Below, piece by piece: positions 11,451-21,222 of a stretch of DNA of 64,000 nucleotides. The position numbers were made by a program, and so were the translations under genes. Source of the stretch: Persicaria tinctoria (taxonomy: Eukaryota > Streptophyta > Magnoliopsida > Caryophyllales > Polygonaceae); contig JBANSL010000010.1 in assembly GCA_037127255.1 (NCBI GenBank), forward strand, positions 32,361,120 to 32,425,119. Reading direction: 5' to 3'. Under the pieces are notes generated by a model that had not been told where the DNA came from, did no database searches, and was given only the letters and a program-made list of their open reading frames with translations. How positions within the stretch are numbered: position 1 is the stretch's first letter; each line of letters begins with the position of its first letter.

Positions 11451-11655
11451 AGCACTTCAAATTGATGGATCGACTCGAAAACTGAGAATAGGAGTGGATT
11501 AAGCCAGAGAAGGTAGGCGATTTGATCGATTTTTCAGGTTTGTGTTCTTGCTTCCGGGTGAGATAGGGGGTAAAGAGGGGCGCGTGACAGGGCGCGTTCT
11601 CTCTGTCACTTTTTGGTTTTTTGGGTTCCATTTCTTTTCGGTCCACTGTCCCCGT

Positions 11656-11670
11656 TAAATCCAATCTTCC
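11656..11670. repeat. LINE target-site duplication, right copy
   Basis: An exact 15-bp repeat of the sequence that ends at 3481. Confidence 0.92.
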
Positions 11671-12750
11671 TCATTATGCAAAAATGAATAAAACTTGGCT
11701 CTTCACTCTTTTTTTTTTTTTTCGAACTGATTTTTTTTTTACTTGAGCCGAAAATACATAAGATAAAATGCATAAAAATGAGGGAAACTATTAAACACAT
11801 AACATTACATCTTCTCAAAACCATAAACCATAAAACTCACATTTTAGCTTTTTTCCTCCATCAACTCCAAAATAGATCTCCATAACTTACTCAAAATCTC
11901 AATTTCCCCGAAAAAGGGAAAGACGCTTATCATAGGCTAGGAATAATGCAATTGTGTGGAGCTACAAATAAAATAGGCTAAAGGCTCAAATTGGCTTCAA
12001 AGCAAGATATAATATAAGGTAGACATGGATAAAATGTGGCTAAAAAGTGCCTTTATCATTTGAACTTATTAAGCAATGATCATGTATATAATCGGTCTTG
12101 AAAATAGATAACCATGTCAATACTCAAAGATAAATGCATAAGAAGAGTAAATCACAGAATAAAAGCAAAAGGAATATAGATGTATTCCTTATAAGGCCAA
12201 AAATATCTCACAATGACAATTTTTTGTCAAATATCAAGCATGCTCACAAACTTAGATCATATATGCTCAATTACCTATGCCAAATCATATTTCACTTAAA
12301 AGCCAATTTTAAAGACAATGTCGAATCATTCCAGAATTCCATGGGATATATAAGATCATGCTTAGAATAAAGTCAATAGTACAAACTCAAACTAGATGGG
12401 TATCTTTGATAACACAAATATACAATGCATAAGACTCTTTTTTTTTCATAATTTTCGACATTTTTCAAAAAAAAAATCCATTTTTTTCATTTTTATATAA
12501 CAAATAACTAAACATGATGCATGAATTACAATAAATTCGAAATAAATAAAATAAAATAACTAAAAATTTAAACATGAAACAAAAATAAACATGAACTAGT
12601 CTAACTAATTTTACTTCACTTCCCCCCCCCCCCCCCACCCACCACCACCACCACACTTAAATGTTGCATTGTCGTCAATGCATAAACAAATACAAAAAGA
12701 ACAATGAAAAATATAAAATAGAGGGTTGAAGGAAGCAAATAAACTAACCA
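11671..12750 (-). mobile_element. Gypsy/Athila-like non-coding interior (right piece)
   Basis: AT-rich sequence with no supportable gene. On the minus strand it opens, just after the coding remnant, with the pattern gacaatgcaacatttaagtgtggtgg. A similar ...aagtgtggggg block follows the stop codon at 30478. I know this layout from Athila-type gypsy elements, where it lies between the last ORF and the polypurine tract. A C-rich tract (12622-12656) marks it on the plus strand. Confidence 0.5.
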
Positions 12751-12754
12751 ATTA

Positions 12755-14333
12755 TTATGAAGGTGGGGTCTGAGATCCATACCGCAGGGTCAACTGTTGC
12801 AATATTTGAACCCATGGATTCAACAAATTGGTTTGGATCTCATCTAACTTCTTGCCCAAGGTCAACTGATGCTCATGTAACTCCTTAAAGCGTTGTGATT
12901 GCTGCTCCTCCAATATAGTCATGCGACGGTCAAGGCCCTTAATAAGCTCAAGCAAGGGATCATTCTCAATGGGAATGTCAAAATCATCATCATCAGCCTT
13001 ATCTCCCAGAAAGAATCTACTCGCAGAACAAGTATCCACGAACCATCCCGGTAGATGCTGGAATATGACTAACACGGAAGGCAGCCAAAGTAAGACCAAC
13101 AGATAGAGTTGTAGGAAGATACTGGTGTTGCTCACCCTTTGCGCCAAATAACCAATGGAAACACTCGCCTTTGTCCGGGAGAAATACCCTTTCAACCAGA
13201 CGAGCGCTCAGCAAGGCAGACATATCATAATAAAAAGGCAATCTCATGGGTTGCAGAGAGCTCAGACCAATACCTAAATAGTGTGCTATGAGGGTAATCA
13301 TACCACCAAAAGTACCAACATGGACGTGCTTCCCATCTCTCTATCGAAGTGTCTCCGCACAGGTAACTAGAAACAACTGTACCCAATCTGGTATACACTC
13401 AGCCTCTAGTATCAAGTAATACAACCACATCCACATCCTCTTGGCAACAACTTTTGGATCAGCCGAACCATAGAACGCAGGGCTCAACACCTTGTGACAC
13501 AAACGGAGGGCAGGATGTGTAATCAAGTAATCGTGGCAGTCCTCAGGTCCTTCAAAAAGTCCTGACACTATAGCCCAAGTCTTAGTAGGATTGGTCAATG
13601 ACATACTTCGACGCCAGGTAGTAGACCAAGGCAAATGCATTCCCAAAGCAAGGGATATGGATTGATTCTGGATCGAGCATTCATTACGTAACAAAATGAA
13701 ACGGATTTCCCTATCAGAACGCACATCAAGAGTTGAAAGGAACTCGTGCACCCACCGCGACAAAGTTGGCTAGATCTCCATTTTCCAGTAAAGAAGATAC
13801 AGGACCAAGAAGACCAAGCCTTTGCAACGTTTCCAAATCAAAGAAACGAGTCGGTTGATAACTCACATTCCTTAGGTGAAACCAACGCTCATTCTCAACT
13901 CCAGACAAATACTTAGGGGCCTCCATTGCGGGAGCATGTGACATACTCACGAAACCAAATAAGAATGTGCAAGAACACCACAAAAATGACCAAAAACTCC
14001 CTCTTTGTGAGCAACAGTGGGCGTCGGTTTTAGAGCGGCGGGCGCCGGTGTACGCAGCACACGAATCCGAGCAAAGACGTTGAGGAACCAACGTCTAAAC
14101 TCCTATAAACTCATAATTGATGACCAAACTTTGTTTCAAAGGCTTTCTTTGGTGGTAGGTATAGGAATGGTATGGAAATGATTGAATTTGATGGATGAAG
14201 GTAGTGATGGGTGTGTTTGATGGGTAAGAAAACTCAATTGAAACACAAGGCTCTTAGGCTTTTGGAATGGATTCAAGTAGAAACTTTTAGGGTTTATGTG
14301 TTTTCTTGGAGACAAAGGTTTTGAATGATCCAA
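12755..14333 (-). pseudogene. Athila-like ORF1 family protein remnant
   Basis: A broken ORF of a gypsy retrotransposon, spread over several minus frames. Pieces in order: MDHSKPLSPRKHINPK (14333-14136); ERWFHLRNVSYQPTRFFDLE and LQRLGLLGPVSSLLENGDLA (within 14091-13726); FLSTLDVRSDREIRFILLRNE and SISLALGMHLPW, then CHKVLSPAFYG and MWMWLYYLI (13763-13341); MITLIAHYLGIGLS and LLSARLVERVF (13301-13017); and an acidic, coiled-coil-like tail with LIKGLDRRMTILEEQQ ending QTPPS (to 12755). The EFLSTL...I.F.L.NE...ISLALG pattern is that of the Arabidopsis Athila ORF1 family. The function of that protein is not established. At least three frame changes make it a pseudogene. Confidence 0.7.
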
Positions 14334-14585
14334 TTAGGGAATGTGATTATATAGTTGATTGGAAAGGGAATGTACGTTCATCTATCAAAAAGAAAAGAAA
14401 GATATTAGAAATAGATAAAAACAATAAAAGAAATAAAATAGATAAAAAGATAAAATCTAATCCTAAGGTAAATGAAAAATAAATAAGATAAAACAATCTA
14501 ATCTAAGATAGATAAAACTAACCTAAGATATAATAGAATCTAATCCTAAGGATAGATAAAATAAAATCTACTCCTAAAATAAATA
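14334..14585. other. AT-rich target DNA left of the SIRE element
   Basis: Simple (a/t)-rich sequence with recurring ctaatcctaagatagataaa-like words; no gene. It is probably the upstream part of the Athila-like element and continues at 24353 beyond the SIRE insertion. Confidence 0.5.
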
Positions 14586-14590
14586 GATAG
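14586..14590. repeat. SIRE target-site duplication, left copy
   Basis: gatag immediately precedes the left LTR and is repeated at 24348-24352. Confidence 0.85.
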
Positions 14591-15646
14591 TGATAACTCC
14601 ACTCCCTTGATGAAAATCAGAATAAGTTTCAAAAGCTTTGACAGTCTATTTGTGTTAAAGGTCTTGAAGCTTCAGCAGTGTTGATGAAACACAAAACCTG
14701 TTCTTCATGATATTATGTTCGAATATTATTATATATTATTATATGCTTCCAGATATTATTATATATATTCACTAACTTTTCAGGAAGCTTTTTGAATTAT
14801 ATCTTCTTCCTTAAGCGCTCAAAGATGAGAAGAATCAAATCGTGATCATGGCTTTAGAGTTTCTAAAGATAGAAGATTGTGAAGAATCCATCCTAGGCCA
14901 TGATCTGCTATAGCCGTTGGTGGAGATCCTTGGCGTCGATTTTTTCTCTATAAAGAAAAGGAAGAAGAAGACAAGCATACATATTCGTTGAACACAAGCA
15001 TTCATACACTCAAGCCCTCAAGCGAGATCTGTCTTCTTCATGTGCTCTCTGCTAGTTCTTAAGAGTTTGTTATTTCATTTCAAAGCATTTGAGAGTTACA
15101 AAGTGAGCTTATAGGATATATTTCGTTATAGTGTTATACTCGAGAGTTTGTAACTCAGGAAGTGAACACTAGGCGATTGATTCACTAAGTGTAAGAGGAT
15201 TGTACTAGATAGCATAGAGAGAAGGGGCTCTTCTAGAGTTGTCTAGGACTCCAAGGGAACGTGAGTTGACTAGATTGCAATTGTATAGGAGAGAGGCTTC
15301 TCGGTGGGCTATTAGGATCCTAAGTCTTATGAATCAATAAAAGTCGGTTGAATCCTAGGGTTGTGGAAGAAACCTAGGCGGGGACGTAGGCCAAGTTCAT
15401 GCCGAACCTCGTAAACAATTCATCGAGTCCTTTATTTACTGCTTTACCTTATTTCCGCACTTGGTTCGAATTGTTTAACTTTGTGATTCAGGTTTTCAGA
15501 GAAAAGACTAAGTCTAATCTCAAAGGGTTTTGCACGAGCTTCAAAAGTCTTGAGACTATCTACGAAAAACTGGCAGACTCTATTCAACCCCCCCCCCCAT
15601 TCTAGAGTATCTTTACATTACTTTGTTTTACATTATCGAACCTTCA
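14591..15646 (+). repeat. SIRE 5' LTR
   Basis: A 1056-bp repeat beginning TGATAACTCC and ending ACCTTCA, alignable end to end with 23290-24347. It contains a poly-C run at 15588-15598 near its 3' end, which is longer in the other LTR. Confidence 0.95.
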
Positions 15647-15648
15647 AT

Positions 15649-15660
15649 TGGTATCAGAGC
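15649..15660 (+). other. Primer-binding site (initiator Met tRNA)
   Basis: tggtatcagagc lies two bases after the 5' LTR, the standard copia priming site complementary to the 3' end of initiator-Met tRNA. Confidence 0.93.
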
Positions 15661-15704
15661 TTTACTCACTGCTTTCGATCTAACAATCTTGTGAGTTTTT
15701 TATC

Positions 15705-17501
15705 ATGTCTGGTGAAGCAAGCAGAGGATTTGCACAGGGAAGGTCTACAAGTAGACCGCCACTCTTTGTTGGAAACAACTTTGTCCACTGGAGATCGTTG
15801 ATGAAGATGTTCATTATAGATCAAGATCTGGAACTTTGGAACATTATAGAGAATGGTTCGAAGATTCCAGAGAAAGACGGACCAAATGGAACCAAAATTG
15901 CGAAGGAGTCTGAATACATCCAAGCGGATCTTGAACTCGTCTCCAAAAACTACAGGGCTATCAACTTACTTTATTGTGGTCTTAGCACTAATGAGTTTAA
16001 CCGTATTTCATCTTGTAGGTCAGCTAAAGAGATTTGGGACCAGCTGATCGTCACCTATGAAGGAACCAGCCAAGTAAAGGACACCAAGATTAGTATCTTC
16101 CTTCGAAAGTATGAGCTTTTCAAAATGAAGTCTGATGAGTCTATCAAGGCCATGTTCACACGATTCACAGAAATCACCAACAACCTTGACTCTCTCGGCA
16201 AGAGCTTTACAAACTTTGAGAAAGTAAGGAAGATATTGAGGTGCCTCCCAAAAGAAAAATGGGGTCCTAAAGTAATAGCCATAGAGGAAGCCCAGGACCT
16301 CACCACTCTGCCCCTTGATGACCTGCTTGGGAAACTGATCACGCATGAGATGATCCTTAATGAAGACGATGGAGAACTTCCAGCAAGCACTAAGAACCTG
16401 GCGCTCAAGTCTAAGAAGGATGAGTCCAAAGATGGATCTGATTCCGAAGATGAGGATGACGATGATGATGATCATTTTGCTCTTATCACAAGAGGCCTTG
16501 CTCAGATCCTCAAAATGAAGAAACAATTCAACAACAAGGATGGATCAGAGTCTTCTAAATTTCGAGGTAAGTCTCAATACAACAAATTTGATAAGAAGAC
16601 TAAACCTTTGTCTTGTTTTGAATGTGGTGAAACAGATCATCTTGTAAAAGACTGCCCTCAAAAGACGAAGAGCCAGTCCAAGAAGAGTGATAAATGGAAA
16701 AAGAAAGCCATGGTGGCAACTTGGAGTGATTCTGACTCTGACTCTGATGATGAGAAGGCCAATGCTTGTCTTATGGCCTCAGGAGACGAATCCCACGATG
16801 AGAAGCTTGAGGTAACTATAAGAGAACTTATGGCAAGCCCAAAAGAGGTATTATCGGAATTCCTTTCTAATATGATTGCCAATGAAGAGAAACTTATTGC
16901 CCAGACTAACACTCTTATTAAGAGAACCGTGGACCAGGAAAGAACTATTGAGGATCTGTCTATGAGGGTCAAAAGTCTTGAAGCTTCTTATTCAGGTCTT
17001 GACATTAAAGTCAAGACTCTTGACTCAGAGAAATCTGAACTCAAGCAAGATCTCTCGTCTATGAGAAGTGAACATCATGACTTAGAGAACGAGAAGATCT
17101 CCCTGAATAATAAGATTCAAGACCAACAGACAACCCTCATAAGTTTTACCAAATCCAAAGGCACTCTTGATAGGATGTTGGGCGAGCAACAAAGTTCTCT
17201 AAACAAAAGTGGTATTGGTTACAATCCAAGATTTTTAAAGAAGCGGCACATTACCACTTTTGTAAAGGCAAAAGGAAGCAGAACCTCTCCTATATGCCAC
17301 CGCTGTGCTAGAAAGGGACATGTAAAAGAGACCTGCCCCTATAGAAGAAAGGATCCATATATCATTCGCAATACATTTCCTGTTCATTTGAGAAAAGAAC
17401 GGATAACACAAGTTTGGGTCCCCAAAGACACTATTTTACCAAATATGGTTTACCCCAATAATGGATCCAAATTTGCTTATTGGTCTAGCCACAAAAGTTG
17501 A
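15705..17501 (+). CDS. SIRE gag (capsid and nucleocapsid), 598 aa
   Basis: Capsid/nucleocapsid polyprotein that packages element RNA in cytoplasmic particles. The ATG at 15705 starts MSGEASRGFAQGRS. The copia gag core is at residues ~20-200 (PPLFVGNNFVHWRSLMKMF, AKEIWDQLIVTYEGTSQVK, LRCLPKEKW). An acidic DEDDDDDDH stretch precedes the first CCHC zinc knuckle (CFECGETDHLVKDC, ~residue 305). A long helical, coiled-coil-like region follows, then a second knuckle (CHRCARKGHVKETC, ~residue 530). The frame is intact to a TGA at 17499-17501. The protease frame continues in the same phase immediately after this stop, as in SIRE elements where gag-pol is thought to be made by readthrough. Confidence 0.92.
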   Translation: MSGEASRGFAQGRSTSRPPLFVGNNFVHWRSLMKMFIIDQDLELWNIIENGSKIPEKDGPNGTKIAKESEYIQADLELVSKNYRAINLLYCGLSTNEFNRISSCRSAKEIWDQLIVTYEGTSQVKDTKISIFLRKYELFKMKSDESIKAMFTRFTEITNNLDSLGKSFTNFEKVRKILRCLPKEKWGPKVIAIEEAQDLTTLPLDDLLGKLITHEMILNEDDGELPASTKNLALKSKKDESKDGSDSEDEDDDDDDHFALITRGLAQILKMKKQFNNKDGSESSKFRGKSQYNKFDKKTKPLSCFECGETDHLVKDCPQKTKSQSKKSDKWKKKAMVATWSDSDSDSDDEKANACLMASGDESHDEKLEVTIRELMASPKEVLSEFLSNMIANEEKLIAQTNTLIKRTVDQERTIEDLSMRVKSLEASYSGLDIKVKTLDSEKSELKQDLSSMRSEHHDLENEKISLNNKIQDQQTTLISFTKSKGTLDRMLGEQQSSLNKSGIGYNPRFLKKRHITTFVKAKGSRTSPICHRCARKGHVKETCPYRRKDPYIIRNTFPVHLRKERITQVWVPKDTILPNMVYPNNGSKFAYWSSHKS

Positions 17502-20500
17502 TGTTTGTTTTGCAGGAGATCGATCACCAAGGTGAAGGAGCACAAATGGATTATCGATAGTGGATGCTCGAGGCATATGAGTGGGAAGAGTTCTCTCTTT
17601 CATGATCTAAAGGAGCAATCCACAGGAACAATCACTCTTGGTGACAAAGAAAAGTGTGACATCGTTGGTATTGGTAGTATTGGGAGTGATTCCAACCATA
17701 GTATTAAAAATGTCTATCTTGTGAATGGTTTGAAGTATAATTTGCTTAGTGTTTCTCAATTATGTGATAGTGGCAATAATGTCATATTTAACAAGAAAAG
17801 ATGTCTAGTGTGCAGAGAAGATACAGGTGAAGTTATACTGACTACATATCGTTACAATAATATATACGCTGTGAATGCTGATCAAGTGGCACAAGGAAGA
17901 TTAACCTGTCTAAAGGCTTTGGCGGATGATCCAAAGCTCTGGCACAGGAGACTCGGTCATGTGAGTCCACATACACTACAGAAGCTTGTGTCCAAAGGAC
18001 TTGTAAGAGGACTTGAGATAGACTTCAAAGGTATTGATATGTGCAATGCGTGCACACGAGGTAAACAAACACGTTGCTCTTTCAACCCAAAAAGGTTGTA
18101 AGTTCTTCTAGACCCCTTGAACTTTTACATATGGATTTATGTAGTCCTATGCAAGTCAAATCCCCCAATGGTAAAAAGTACATGCTTGTTGTTGTTGATG
18201 ATTTTTCTAGATATACTTGGGTTGCATTTTTAAAAGAAAAATCAGAGGCCTTATTTGAGTTTTCAAAACTTTGTAAGAAGTTGCAAACTTTAAGAAACGA
18301 GCTCATAGTGTCAATTCGAAGTGATCATGGTAGGGAGTTTGATCAACTTCAGTTTGATTTGTTTTGTGCTAAATATGGCATCTCCCATAACTTTTCTACT
18401 CCTAGGACACCTCAACAAAATGGGGTTGTGGAACGAAAGAATCGCACCCTAGAGGACATGGTCAGGACTATGCTTTTAGAAAATGCGTTACCTAAAACCT
18501 ATTGGGCTGAAGTTGTTAACACAACTAACTATATTTTGAATCATTGTCTTATTCGTTCCATCTTAAAGAAAACTCCTTATGAACTTTTCAAAGGCCGCAA
18601 ACCACTTATATCTTACTTTAAACTCTGTACTTGTTTTGTTCATAACAATGGAAAAGATAACCTTGGGAAATTTGATGCGCGTAGTGATGAAGGTATATTT
18701 CTTGGCTACTCCACAAGTAGCAAAGCTTATAGAATCTTCAATAAAAGGACCCAGTTAGTTGAAGAAAGTATACATGTTATATTTGATGAATGCAATGACG
18801 GTTCTTTGAGTGAAAGTGTTGCAGATATAGATCTTAACATCCATGCAGAGAATGAGGAAGGTGATGATGCTGCTACCAAGAACATAGAGAAGAGGAACAT
18901 GCAGGAACAGATTCTCAACACCGAAGAATTGGCCCAAGGTGTTGAAGATTCGTCCAAAGCCCTTGGTGTCCAATCCAACAGTGTTGAGACGTCAGAAACT
19001 GCTGTAACTGAACCTAACAGGACCACGGAGTCAGATGTACCACAAATCAATCCTGCTGGTGTGACGAATCAAGGAGTTGAGACCAGCAAAAGAAAATTCA
19101 AATACTCCTCATCACACTCATTAAAGGATATTATTTCTGACCCTACATCTAGTGTTCAAACTCGTTCTAAACTTAAAGATCTTTGTGCTTTTCATGCGTT
19201 TATTTCTCTTATAGAACCAAAGAAGGTAGATGAGGCTCTTCAAGAGCCAGATTGGATCATTGCTATGCAAAGTGAACTCAACGAATTTGAAAGGAACAAA
19301 GTCTGGACCTTGAAGCGTAGGCCAAAGCATCAATCAGTCATTGGCACACGATGGGTATTTCGAAATAAGCTAGATGAGAATGGTAAGATCGTGAGGAACA
19401 AAGCAAGACTTGTTGCTCAAGGCTACAATCAAGAGGAAGGTATTGACTACGAGGAGACATTTGCTCCCATAGCCAGGCTTGAAGCCATTCGCATTTTATT
19501 AGCATTTGCATCTTTTATGAGCATAAAGTTATATCAAATGGATGTCAAGTGTGCTTTTCTTAATGGTTTCTTAGAGGAAGAAGTTTACGTGGCTCAACCC
19601 CCAGGTTTTGAAAGTTCGGAATTTCCCAATCATGTTTATAAACTAGACAAAGCGCTTTATGGTTTGAAACAAGCCCCAAGAGCTTGGTATGAGCGCTTGT
19701 CAAAATATCTTTCAGAAAATGATTTTAAAAGGGGGTTGATCGACAAGACTCTTTTTATCAAGACCAAAGGAAAAGACATTTTGGTTATTCAAATTTATGT
19801 TGATGATATATTGTTTGGTGCTACTAACACATCTTTGTGCAAGGAATTTTCTGACATTATGTGCAGTGAATTTGAGATGAGCTTGATGGGTGAACTCAAC
19901 TTCTTTTTGGGATTACAAGTTCATCAATCCAAGAAAGGAATCTTTGTCAACCAAAGCAAGTACACTAAGGATCTCTTGAAGAAATTCAAGATGGATCAAT
20001 CCAAAGCAGCCAAGACACCCATGAGCTCAACATTATCTCTAGATCAAGATAAGACTTGGAAGAGTGTCAATGAAAAGGAGTGTCGAGGGATGATTGGATC
20101 TTTACTATATCTTACGGCTAGTAGACCTGACATCATGTTTAGTGTTTGCATGTGTGCTAGGTTTCAAGTTGATCCTAAAGAATCTCACCTCGTAGTTGTG
20201 AAGAGGATCTTTCGATATCTCAATGGCACTAAAGAGCTTGGCTTGTAGTACCCAAAGCAAAAAGATTTTACATTAATCGGGTATTCTGATGCAGATTTTG
20301 CAGGCTATAAAGTGGATAGGAAGAGCACATCAGGATGTTGCCAATTCTTAGGAGCATCCTTGATTAGTTGGCATTCAAAGAAACAAAACTCAGTTGCTCT
20401 ATCCACTGCCGAAGCCAAATACATAGCAGCTGGAGCTTGTTGCTCCCAAATCCTTTGGATAGCTCAACAAATGAGGGATCTTGACATCAACCTCAGAGGT

Positions 20501-20749
20501 ATTCCCATTATGTTTGACAATACAAGTGCCATATCAATCACGAAGAATCATGTTCAGTATTCAAGGACAAAACATATTGATGTAAGGCATCACTTCATTA
20601 GAGACCATGTCAAAAAAGGTGATGTGTCCATATCTTTTATTTCTACTGATTATCAATGGGCTGACATTTTCACTAAGCCTTTGGCAGTGGACAGGTTCAC
20701 CTTCATTAGACGTGAGATTGGAATGCTTAACAAGGATGCACTTTCGTAG
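17502..20749 (+). pseudogene. SIRE pol: protease, integrase, reverse transcriptase, RNase H (broken)
   Basis: Pol in the same frame as gag after the TGA. Protease: IDSGCSRHM. The GAG-pre-integrase region has LWHRRLGHVSPHTLQKL with the integrase zinc-binding H/C residues. A one-base loss near 18080 (TCSF/QPKK region) shifts the frame. The integrase core then reads [19 protein letters not shown] and [10 protein letters not shown], giving the D,D,E triad. [38 protein letters not shown] and catalytic YVDDILFG. RNase H: GYSDADFAG, STAEAKYIA and DNTSAI; a TAG at 20246-20248 stands where this family has Trp (GLWYPK), just before it. Two lesions therefore separate three otherwise long open segments. 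The reading ends with LNKDALS. Confidence 0.92.
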
Positions 20750-21222
20750 GGGGAGCTTTCCCTTTACGAAAGATAAATTCTACTCAGTATCAAGACCTTT
20801 GAAAATTATGTCAAGGTTTGTGCTCTGAATGGTATAGAACAGATATCGGATCATATATTTGTTAATATCTTTTTAGATATTTGATCAAATATAGTTTTAA
20901 TGGATTTTAAACTTCTTTATATGTATCACTTATGTTATCAAAGCATGTGTTTTAATTTTGGAAAAGATATCTTCGGATTACTTTCCCTCCTATTTTAAAT
21001 TGTGAGAAGGTTTGAATTTTGAATAGAAATATTTTCAAAATGGCAATGTTATGATTACCATCCTTGGAACTCTAAACCCGTCCCATCAACTCCATCATCT
21101 CACTCTGCTTAAACCCCAATCTGTACCCGATTCTCTCACCACTTCAGACTTATCTAAACCTTTCCAATTCTACTTCTCCTTCAACCTCTCAACTGTTCTG
21201 AAACCCTAGCCGAAAAATCTCC
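20750..21222 (+). other. SIRE spacer between pol and third ORF
   Basis: About 470 bp of AT-rich DNA without a convincing ORF. A leader or splice signals for the downstream ORF could be here, but none can be assigned. Confidence 0.5.

Larger units (their letters stand above)
3482..11655 (-). mobile_element. Full-length L1-type LINE with unusual 5' half
   Basis: A non-LTR retrotransposon of 8174 bp, transcribed on the minus strand. Its 3' end is a 26-nt poly-A tail (poly-T at 3482-3507). The 5' end abuts the second copy of a perfect 15-bp target duplication, so the insertion appears full length and young. From 5' to 3' it holds two ~276-bp monomer-like duplications, a very long hydrophobic open frame in the ORF1 position, and an ORF2 with endonuclease, reverse transcriptase, zinc-binding and RNase H regions. 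ORF2 has one frameshift at an A6 run. It sits in gypsy/Athila-like DNA. The RNase H domain at the C-terminus fits the RNase H-bearing plant L1 lineages. Confidence 0.93.
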
